Below, one piece after another: positions 15,933 to 22,870 of a stretch of 61,179 bases of DNA. Location: contig NZ_KI518116.1 in the NCBI RefSeq assembly GCF_000479045.1, positions 1 to 61,179 of the forward strand. The letters run 5' to 3'. This DNA is from Cetobacterium somerae ATCC BAA-474 (GTDB lineage Bacteria; Fusobacteriota; Fusobacteriia; Fusobacteriales; Fusobacteriaceae). Position 1 is the stretch's first letter, and the number at the start of each line of letters is the position of its first letter. Below the pieces are notes generated by a model. It was given only the letters and a program-made list of their open reading frames with translations, made no database searches and was not told the origin of the DNA. Made by a program: the position numbers and the translations under genes.

Positions 15933-18361
15933 ATCTAACTAAAAATCAATTTAAAGAAGATTATGTTAAAAGACTTACTCTAACTTTTGCACAAACTACT
16001 ACAGAAGCTTCCCTAGAGCATAAATATTTAGCTCTTGGAAAACTTATAAGAGATTATATATCTGAATCTTGGGCAGAAACTAACAACTACTACACTAAGA
16101 AAAAATGTAAACAGATATATTATTTCTCTATGGAATTTCTACTTGGGAGATTATTAAACTCATATCTTTTAAATCTTAATATTCGAGATGTTGTTAAAGA
16201 TGGGCTTAGAGATTTAGGAATTGATTTAGATACTCTTTTAGAATTAGAACCTGATCCTGCTCTTGGAAATGGTGGTCTTGGAAGACTTGCAGCATGTTTT
16301 ATGGATTCACTTGCATCCCTTGGTTTTCCTGGTCATGGATGTGGTATAAGATTTAAACATGGCCTTTTTAATCAAAAAATTATAAATGGATATCAAAAAG
16401 AACTTTTAAATAACTGGTTAAAAGAGGATTTTCTATGGGAGATTAAAAAACCTGAAAAAACTGTAACTGTTAGATTTGGTGGAGTTGTAAATTTAGTTAA
16501 TACTCCAAATGGAATTGAGCCCGTATACTCTGGTTGTGAAGAGATTGACGCTGTTCCTTATGATATCCCTATCTTAGGTTCTAATATGGAAACTGTTAAT
16601 ACCCTTAGACTTTTTAGTGCTGAACTCCCTGAAGAGGAGATTGATTTAAATGGTCTTCAAAAAGGTGATTATCAAAAATTTATTGATAAAAAGTTTGCTG
16701 TTGAAGCTATTTCACAGATTTTATATCCTGATGATTCTAGTTTTCAAGGAAAGCTTTTACGTCTAAAACAGGAGTATTTTTTTGTTAGTGCTGGACTTCA
16801 AACTATTTTAAAAAGATATAAAAAACTCAAAGAATCTATCCATAAATTCTCTGATTTTGTAGGAATTCACATTAACGATACTCACCCTGCTATAGCTGTT
16901 GGTGAACTTATGAGGTTACTTTTAGATGAAGAGGGACTAGACTGGGATAGCGCTTGGGATATAACAGTTAAAACTTTAGCTTATACTAATCATACTATAT
17001 TAGCTGAAGCTATGGAAAAATGGCCTTATGATATGTTTAAAAAAACTGTTCCTCGAATTCTTATGATTATCGAAGAGATTGATAGAAGATTCTGTGAAGA
17101 GGTTAGTAAAAAATATGAAGAGGATTATAGTAAAATTGATTCAATGAGAATAATCTATAATGGTGAGGTTAGAATGGCTAATCTAGCTATAATAGGTTCT
17201 CATTCAATTAATGGAGTTGCTAAAATTCACACTGAAATTCTAAAAAATAGAGAGCTCCATGACTTCTATCTTCTTTATCCTGAAAGATTTAACAATAAAA
17301 CTAATGGTATTACCCATAGAAGATGGTTAAAAAATGCAAACCCTGAACTTTACAAATTAGTTATAGAGAAAAGTGGTCCTGAGTGTTTAAATGACACAAA
17401 TAAATTTATTAACTTTTTAAAATATATAAATGATGACAATGTTTTACAGACACTAGATAAAATCAAATTTAAAAACAAAGAGAAGGTTGTTGCCTTTGTT
17501 AAAAATAAATATAATATAGATATAAATCCATTTTCAATTTTTGATGTACAAGTTAAAAGGCTTCATGGATACAAAAGACAGCTGCTTAATGTATTTAATA
17601 TAATTTATCTATACAATCAGCTAAAACAAAATCCAGAGCTTGATATAGTTCCACGAACATTCTTTTTTGGTGCTAAAGCTGCACCATCTTACTATTTAGC
17701 CAAAAATATTATAAAGCTTATAAACTCTGTAGCTAATGTTATAAATAATGATCCTGATATTAGAAATAAAATTAAGGTCGTATTTCTTGAAAATTACGGT
17801 GTTTCTATAGCTGAGCTTATAATTCCAGCAGGAGATGTAAGTGAGCAGATTTCAACAGCTTCTAAAGAGGCCTCTGGAACTGGAAATATGAAGTTTATGA
17901 TGAACGGAGCTGTTACCCTTGCTACTCTTGATGGAGCTAACGTTGAGATTTATGACGAAGTTGGAGATAATAATATCGTTATCTTTGGACTTACTTCTCA
18001 AGAAGTTATGGATTTAGAAAAGAATAGAACATATAACTTTAGAGATATTTTAAATTCTAACCCTGATTTACAAAAGATTCTTACTCAACTTAGTGATGGA
18101 ACTTTTTCTGAAAATAAGGAGGAGTTTAAAGATATCCTAAATCATATATATGGAGAAGGAGACCCTTATTTTGTCTTAAAGGATTTCTCTGCTTATGTTG
18201 AAGCTCAAAATAAAATTAATACTCTATACGAAAATAGAAGAGGCTGGTTACAAATGTGTTTAGTTAATATTGCACACTCTGGAAAATTCTCTTCTGATAA
18301 TAGTATTCGAAAATATGCTGAAGATATTTGGCATATTAAGGAGGTGAAAAGAGGTGAATAG
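15929..18361 (+). CDS. glgP: Glycogen phosphorylase (GT35)
   Basis: GlgP releases glucose-1-phosphate from glycogen ends. The PLP lysine lies in EASGTGNMKFMMNGAVTLAT, and the family's NGGLGRLAACFMDS and LHGYKRQLLN motifs are intact over 810 residues, the normal bacterial length. It is coupled to glgA by an ATGA overlap and to the following GH13 gene by an 8-nt overlap. Synthesis and degradation enzymes are thus made from one transcript, so flux must be controlled by metabolites rather than separate transcription. Confidence 0.95.
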   Translation: MNLTKNQFKEDYVKRLTLTFAQTTTEASLEHKYLALGKLIRDYISESWAETNNYYTKKKCKQIYYFSMEFLLGRLLNSYLLNLNIRDVVKDGLRDLGIDLDTLLELEPDPALGNGGLGRLAACFMDSLASLGFPGHGCGIRFKHGLFNQKIINGYQKELLNNWLKEDFLWEIKKPEKTVTVRFGGVVNLVNTPNGIEPVYSGCEEIDAVPYDIPILGSNMETVNTLRLFSAELPEEEIDLNGLQKGDYQKFIDKKFAVEAISQILYPDDSSFQGKLLRLKQEYFFVSAGLQTILKRYKKLKESIHKFSDFVGIHINDTHPAIAVGELMRLLLDEEGLDWDSAWDITVKTLAYTNHTILAEAMEKWPYDMFKKTVPRILMIIEEIDRRFCEEVSKKYEEDYSKIDSMRIIYNGEVRMANLAIIGSHSINGVAKIHTEILKNRELHDFYLLYPERFNNKTNGITHRRWLKNANPELYKLVIEKSGPECLNDTNKFINFLKYINDDNVLQTLDKIKFKNKEKVVAFVKNKYNIDINPFSIFDVQVKRLHGYKRQLLNVFNIIYLYNQLKQNPELDIVPRTFFFGAKAAPSYYLAKNIIKLINSVANVINNDPDIRNKIKVVFLENYGVSIAELIIPAGDVSEQISTASKEASGTGNMKFMMNGAVTLATLDGANVEIYDEVGDNNIVIFGLTSQEVMDLEKNRTYNFRDILNSNPDLQKILTQLSDGTFSENKEEFKDILNHIYGEGDPYFVLKDFSAYVEAQNKINTLYENRRGWLQMCLVNIAHSGKFSSDNSIRKYAEDIWHIKEVKRGE

Positions 18362-20291
18362 TCTTTCTTACTCGTTGCCTAAAGATTCTATTTTATTTGA
18401 TTCTCAAAATGAACAATTTAAAACACCTTTTGGAGCTACTCCTTGTGGAGAAAATATAAAATTTAATATATTAACTCAAAAAAATATTAACTGTTTAGGT
18501 ATTAACTTAATAATTAAAAATGGAAAAATATTGGAGTTTAAAATGCTTCCTGAAGCTGAAAAAAAAATTGGAGACCATGACTATATTGTCTGGTCTCTTA
18601 ATTTTACAACTCCATCTTTAGCTAAAACTATTTTTTATCACTTTAAAATATCCATTGGAAATGAAAATACTATTTTTTACTATGGAAATAACTCTCTAGC
18701 TCTTGGTGGGAGAGGAGATATCTATGAAAATTTTCCAATTGACTATCAAATTACCCTATACTATAAAAATAATCCTACTCCTAACTGGTTTAAAGAGAGT
18801 ATTGCCTATCAAATCTTTCCAGATAGATTTAAAAATGGAAATAAAGATGGTAAGGTTAATGAACCTAAAGCTAATAGTTTTTTATATGGAAGATGGTCTG
18901 ATATTCCAATGTATATAAAAAATAATAAAAATGAAATAGCTCGTTGGGATTTTTTTGGAGGTAACTTAAAAGGGATTACTGAAAAAATCAACTATCTTAA
19001 AGGTTTAAATGTTGGAACCCTATATTTAAATCCTATTTTTGAAGCGACTAGTAACCATCGTTATGATACTAATAACTATCATAATATTGATCCTGTTTTA
19101 GGAACATATAAAGATTTTAAAGATATGGTTAAAGAGTGTAAAAAAAGAGGAATATACACAATTTTAGATGGTGTTTTTAATCATACCGGAAAAGACAGTA
19201 TATATTTTAAAGAAGCATCTACATCTACATCCTCACCATTTTATCCATGGTATAGATTCCAAAACTATCCCTATGACTACGATTGTTGGTGGGGAATTAA
19301 AGATTTACCTTGTGTAAATGAACTAGAACCTAGCTTTTTTAAATATATTGTTGAAGGGGAAAATAGTGTTATTAATCATTGGATGAAAACTGGCATTAAA
19401 GGTTGGAGACTTGATGTAGCTGATGAACTTCCAAGCTTCTTTATTGAGAGCTTAAAATATAAATGTAAAAATATTGACTCTGAATCAGTTATTATTGGGG
19501 AAGTTTGGGAAGATGCTAGTAATAAGATAAGTTATGGTCAAAGAAGAGAGTATTTTAATGGTAAGCAACTAGATTCAGCTATGAACTATCCTCTTAGAAC
19601 ATATCTTTTAAACTTCTACAATGGTTCTATCGATAGTGAAACTCTTTGTAAATATATGAACTCTTTAAAAGAAAACTATCCTAAAGAAAATTATTTTGCA
19701 TCCTTTAATCTTTTAGGAAGTCATGATGTAAAGAGAATAAAAACCTCTGTTAAAGATATCGTAAAAGATTATAATCTTGAACCTCAATATTTAGAGCCTG
19801 CTACAACTAGAATTCTAAAATCTTTGAGTTTAATTCAATTTACTCTTCCTGGAGTTCCTGTTATCTATTATGGAGATGAAGTAGGAGTAGAGGGAGGCAA
19901 AGATCCAGATAACCGAAGAACATATCCTTGGGGAAAAGAGGACCAAGATCTTTTAAGTTGGTATAAAAAAATTTCTTTTTTAAGATCTAGTTCTAAAGTG
20001 TTAAAAAAAGGTGAAATTAAATTTTTTTCACCACATCCTGACGTGTTTGCTTACATTAGATTCTTCCCCAACGAGAGAGACTTTATAGGAGTTCTTACAA
20101 ATAGAAATCCAAATAAATCAAAAATTTTTAAAATTAATTTGAAGGAATTTCTAGGGCAATTTAGTAATAATATAGCGACTGACATATATCGTTGGAATGA
20201 CCCCCTAATCATTCCAATAGATTCATCTACTAATTTCCCAATAAAAATCCCCCCACTAAAGACCCTTTTATTTAGTAGTAAAAGTGTCTAA
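18354..20291 (+). CDS. GH13 alpha-glucanase (neopullulanase/maltogenic amylase-like)
   Basis: An intracellular alpha-amylase-family hydrolase without a signal peptide. An N-terminal immunoglobulin-like starch-binding domain (about 1-125) is followed by a GH13 barrel. The conserved regions read LDGVFNHTG, GWRLDVADE (nucleophile Asp), IIGEVWED (acid/base Glu) and LLGSHDVKR. Its 645 residues fit neopullulanase or cyclomaltodextrinase types. No glgX debranching gene is present in the operon, so this enzyme may trim the limit dextrin branches left by GlgP, which is inference. A GTG start at 18354 follows AAGGAGG and overlaps the end of glgP. Confidence 0.88.
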   Translation: MNSLSYSLPKDSILFDSQNEQFKTPFGATPCGENIKFNILTQKNINCLGINLIIKNGKILEFKMLPEAEKKIGDHDYIVWSLNFTTPSLAKTIFYHFKISIGNENTIFYYGNNSLALGGRGDIYENFPIDYQITLYYKNNPTPNWFKESIAYQIFPDRFKNGNKDGKVNEPKANSFLYGRWSDIPMYIKNNKNEIARWDFFGGNLKGITEKINYLKGLNVGTLYLNPIFEATSNHRYDTNNYHNIDPVLGTYKDFKDMVKECKKRGIYTILDGVFNHTGKDSIYFKEASTSTSSPFYPWYRFQNYPYDYDCWWGIKDLPCVNELEPSFFKYIVEGENSVINHWMKTGIKGWRLDVADELPSFFIESLKYKCKNIDSESVIIGEVWEDASNKISYGQRREYFNGKQLDSAMNYPLRTYLLNFYNGSIDSETLCKYMNSLKENYPKENYFASFNLLGSHDVKRIKTSVKDIVKDYNLEPQYLEPATTRILKSLSLIQFTLPGVPVIYYGDEVGVEGGKDPDNRRTYPWGKEDQDLLSWYKKISFLRSSSKVLKKGEIKFFSPHPDVFAYIRFFPNERDFIGVLTNRNPNKSKIFKINLKEFLGQFSNNIATDIYRWNDPLIIPIDSSTNFPIKIPPLKTLLFSSKSV

Positions 20292-20292
20292 G

Positions 20293-20326
20293 AAAAGCTG
20301 AGCACTCCCCCCTGCTCAGCTTTTTT
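20293..20326 (+). terminator. Intrinsic terminator of the glycogen operon
   Basis: AAAAGCTGAGCA pairs with TGCTCAGCTTTT around an 8-nt loop and runs into six Ts, right after the last gene of the operon. Confidence 0.92.
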
Positions 20327-20368
20327 CCTAAGGGTACTTGTGAGTGTTTTCTCATAAGCACTTTTAGG
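20327..20368. repeat. Long imperfect inverted repeat between operons
   Basis: CCTAAGGGTACTTGTGAG pairs with CTCATAAGCACTTTTAGG around the loop TGTTTT: 17 of 18 positions pair, counting G-T. It directly abuts the glg terminator and lies 25 nt before the -35 of the ABC operon promoter. It could be a second terminator-like barrier, an RNA end-protecting hairpin or an operator. It has no T run of its own. Confidence 0.6.
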
Positions 20369-20392
20369 AAAAATATTTTTATAAAAAAGTAT

Positions 20393-20421
20393 TTGACAAT
20401 TTTATTTTCATAGTTTATAAT
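20393..20421 (+). promoter_or_regulatory. Consensus promoter of the ABC-transporter operon
   Basis: A perfect TTGACA (20393-20398) and a perfect TATAAT (20416-20421) are separated by exactly 17 nt. This is the strongest promoter seen in the window and drives the attenuator leader that follows. Confidence 0.88.
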
Positions 20422-20467
20422 CAATCAAACTTTAGTAGTTTAAGAATTTTTTAAAGGAGGTCAGGTC

Positions 20468-20545
20468 ATGTTATTTAGAAATGATAGGAATAGGGTACAA
20501 AATAATAAAAACTCTATATTCTATTATATTCTTAGTAATTTTTGA
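20468..20545 (+). CDS. Leader peptide of an amino-acid transporter attenuator
   Basis: An ATG 7 nt after the very strong AAAGGAGGT site encodes 25 residues, MLFRNDRNRVQNNKNSIFYY followed by ILSNF. It has three Arg codons (AGA, AGG, AGG at codons 4, 7, 9) and six Asn codons. Its late codons (20525-20535) contain TATATTCTTAG, which is complementary (one G-U pair) to CTAAGAGTATA at 20622-20632, the 5' arm of the downstream terminator. A ribosome stalled on the Arg/Asn codons would leave this segment free to form an antiterminator. The design matches classical leader-peptide attenuation, with arginine as the most likely effector. Confidence 0.6.
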   Translation: MLFRNDRNRVQNNKNSIFYYILSNF

Positions 20546-20610
20546 TGCTGGCCATCCATTTTTATTTTTATAACTATGGATTACTTTCGCAAAATTATTT
20601 ACCCTTTTAA
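20545..20610 (+). CDS. Second overlapping leader ORF (21 codons)
   Basis: Its ATG shares one base with the stop of the first leader ORF (TGATG), so a terminating ribosome could reinitiate. It encodes MLAIHFYFYNYGLLSQNYLP and a final F, rich in Phe and Tyr. It ends 6 nt before the terminator stem. It may tune ribosome position near the terminator, or it may simply be a chance frame; it has no independent ribosome site. Confidence 0.35.
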   Translation: MLAIHFYFYNYGLLSQNYLPF

Positions 20611-20616
20611 TTTTGG

Positions 20617-20660
20617 AAGGTCTAAGAGTATAAGTCTATACTCTTAGACCTTCTTTTTTT
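20617..20660 (+). terminator. Attenuator terminator before the ABC operon
   Basis: AAGGTCTAAGAGTATA pairs perfectly over 16 bp with its complement around the loop AGTC, followed by CTTTTTTT. It stands between the leader ORFs and the permease gene, 30 nt before the permease ATG, so read-through is required for transporter expression. Confidence 0.92.
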
Positions 20661-20690
20661 ATACCAAATACTAATATAAAGGAGATTTTT

Positions 20691-21356
20691 ATGGGAGATT
20701 ACTTAAGTACACTAAAAACAATTTTTATTGATGGTTACAGATATCAATACGTTCTTCAAGGTTTAGCTTTTTCAGTTGGTGTTACAGCTTTTTCAGCTAT
20801 CTTTGGTGTTATTTTTGGTATTTTTATCGCACTTTTAAGACTTTCACCTAGATTCAAATGGATAGCTATTTGCTATATTGATCTTATTAGAGGGACTCCA
20901 GCAGTTGTTCAACTTCTAGTTCTAGCTAATATTATTTTTGCTGGATTCCGTGACATGCCTATATTTTTAGTTGCTGGTATTGCCTTTGGAATAAACTCTA
21001 GTGCTTATGTTGCTGAGATTATCAGAGCTGGTATTGAAGGGTTAGATAAAGGACAAATGGAAGCTTCTAGAGCTCTTGGAATGAGTTATCCAATGGCTAT
21101 GAAAGAGGTTATAATTCCACAAGCTATTAGAAAAATACTTCCAGCATTAGTTAGTGAATTTATTACTCTTTTAAAAGAGACATCTATAGTTGGATTTATC
21201 GGTGGAGTAGACCTTTTAAGATCTGCAAACATAATTACATCTCAAACTTATAGAGGAGTTGAGCCACTACTTTTAGTTGGTTTAATATACCTAGTTTTAG
21301 TTGGAATCTTTACAAAAATCATGAGAGGCGTTGAAAAGGGGTTGAGTAATAAATGA
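20691..21356 (+). CDS. Polar amino-acid ABC transporter, permease
   Basis: A 221-residue inner-membrane permease of the HisM/GlnP family with about five membrane helices. The EAA loop appears as [25 protein letters not shown] near residues 124-148 and contacts the ATPase. It is the first structural gene after the attenuator, has an AAAGGAG site, and its stop overlaps the ATPase start by 4 nt. Substrate class is polar or basic amino acids. The leader peptide's arginine codons hint at arginine or another basic amino acid, but this is inference. Confidence 0.92.
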   Translation: MGDYLSTLKTIFIDGYRYQYVLQGLAFSVGVTAFSAIFGVIFGIFIALLRLSPRFKWIAICYIDLIRGTPAVVQLLVLANIIFAGFRDMPIFLVAGIAFGINSSAYVAEIIRAGIEGLDKGQMEASRALGMSYPMAMKEVIIPQAIRKILPALVSEFITLLKETSIVGFIGGVDLLRSANIITSQTYRGVEPLLLVGLIYLVLVGIFTKIMRGVEKGLSNK

Positions 21357-22081
21357 TAAAAGTTGATAATTTATTTAAAAATTATGGGGAACTTGAAGTT
21401 TTAAAAGGAGTTTCTACTCATATAATGAAAGGAGAAGTTGTTGCAGTAATTGGACCTTCTGGAAGTGGAAAATCCACATTTTTAAGATGTATAAATCGTT
21501 TAGAAGAACCTACTCTTGGGCATATCTATATCAGTGGAGAAGATATTATGAGTTCTAAAACAGATATAAATCATATGAGAGCTAAAGTTGGAATGGTTTT
21601 TCAACACTTCAACCTTTTTCCCCATAAAACAGTTCTTGAAAATCTTACTTTAGCTCCTATGAAAGTTAAAAGTATGAAAAAGGAGGATGTTGAAGAAAAA
21701 GCTCTTATTTTATTAAAAAAAGTTGGTTTAAAAGATAAAGCTTTAGCATATCCAGATCAACTATCTGGAGGTCAAAAACAAAGAATAGCTATTGCTAGAG
21801 CTCTTTGTATGGATCCTGAAGTTATACTCTTTGATGAACCTACATCTGCTCTAGACCCTGAAATGATACGTGAAGTTTTAGATGTTATGAGAGATCTTGC
21901 TAAAGAGGGAATGACTATGGTTGTAGTTACACATGAAATGGGATTTGCTAGAAAAGTTGCAGATAGAGTTTTATTTATGGATCAAGGATCTATTTTAGAA
22001 GATACAACACCTGACGAACTTTTTGACGGGTCTAACCACTCTAGAGCAAAAGATTTCATTGAAAAGGTTTTAAATCATTAA
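21353..22081 (+). CDS. Polar amino-acid ABC transporter, ATP-binding protein
   Basis: A GlnQ/HisP-type ATPase of 242 residues. Walker A (GPSGSGKST), Q-loop ([10 protein letters not shown]), signature LSGGQKQR, Walker B ([14 protein letters not shown]) and the H-switch ([10 protein letters not shown]) are all intact. It energises uptake by the adjacent permease. It overlaps the permease by 4 nt and lies 34 nt before the binding-protein gene. Confidence 0.95.
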   Translation: MIKVDNLFKNYGELEVLKGVSTHIMKGEVVAVIGPSGSGKSTFLRCINRLEEPTLGHIYISGEDIMSSKTDINHMRAKVGMVFQHFNLFPHKTVLENLTLAPMKVKSMKKEDVEEKALILLKKVGLKDKALAYPDQLSGGQKQRIAIARALCMDPEVILFDEPTSALDPEMIREVLDVMRDLAKEGMTMVVVTHEMGFARKVADRVLFMDQGSILEDTTPDELFDGSNHSRAKDFIEKVLNH

Positions 22082-22115
22082 TATAAAATATTTTAAAAAC
22101 ATTGAGGAGGATATT

Positions 22116-22835
22116 ATGAAAAAGATTTTTAAAAATTTGGTTTTATTTTTAATGTTAATTATGAGTACTTTAACTTTTGCAAAAGGAAAACTTTATGTTG
22201 GTACTAATGCTGAATTTCCACCCTTCGAATACCTTGATAAAGGGGAGGTAGTTGGATTTGATATAGATTTAGTTAAAGCTATTGGGGAAAAATTAGGTAT
22301 GGAAATAGTTATTAAAGATATGGCTTTTGATGGGCTAATTCCAGCTCTTGAAACTAATAAAATAGATATTGTTATAGCTGGAATGACAGCTAGTGATGAG
22401 AGAAAAATGGCTGTTAATTTTTCAAATCCATATTACACAGCTAACCAAGTTATAATTTTAAATGATAATAATAGTGATATTAAAACATTCGATGATTTAA
22501 AAGGAAAACTTGTTGGAGTTATGCTAGGATTTACTGGGGATGTTGTAGTTAGTGAGATGAAGGATGTTAAGTCAAAAAAATATAATGCTTCTTACGCTGC
22601 TATCATGGAACTGCAAAACAATAAAATCGATGCTGTTGTTTTAGATTCTGAAACTGCTTTAAACTATGTGAAAAATAACAAAGGTTTAAAATTAGCAGAA
22701 ACATCTGGAGAACCTGAAGAATATGCTATTGCTATCTCTAAAAAAAATAGTGAGCTTTTAAATAAAATCAACACAGCTTTAGATGAATTGAAAAAAGATG
22801 GAACTTATGAAGCTCTTTTGAAAAAATATATGTAA
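22116..22835 (+). CDS. Polar amino-acid ABC transporter, periplasmic binding protein
   Basis: A SBP_bac_3 family protein of 239 residues with a signal peptide ending near TLTFA. The ligand-binding features GTNAEFPPFEYLD, VGFDIDLVKAIGEKLG and the GMTASDERKMAVNFSNPYY segment are clear. It delivers the amino acid to the permease-ATPase complex. There is no lipobox cysteine at the cleavage site, as expected for a free periplasmic protein in a Gram-negative cell. The exact ligand is not readable from sequence. Confidence 0.93.
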   Translation: MKKIFKNLVLFLMLIMSTLTFAKGKLYVGTNAEFPPFEYLDKGEVVGFDIDLVKAIGEKLGMEIVIKDMAFDGLIPALETNKIDIVIAGMTASDERKMAVNFSNPYYTANQVIILNDNNSDIKTFDDLKGKLVGVMLGFTGDVVVSEMKDVKSKKYNASYAAIMELQNNKIDAVVLDSETALNYVKNNKGLKLAETSGEPEEYAIAISKKNSELLNKINTALDELKKDGTYEALLKKYM

Positions 22836-22844
22836 ATATATATA

Positions 22845-22870
22845 AAAATCCCCCTAGCTAGGGGGATTTT
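22845..22870. terminator. Bidirectional terminator between the ABC operon and the NRPS gene
   Basis: AAAATCCCCCTAG joined directly to CTAGGGGGATTTT forms a perfect 26-nt palindrome with A/T flanks on both sides. It serves the convergent transporter and NRPS transcripts. Confidence 0.88.

Noticed and set aside
20421-20690. T-box or lysine riboswitch before the ABC transporter
   Set aside because: No T-box sequence, specifier loop or lysine aptamer core is present; leader-peptide attenuation explains the elements better.
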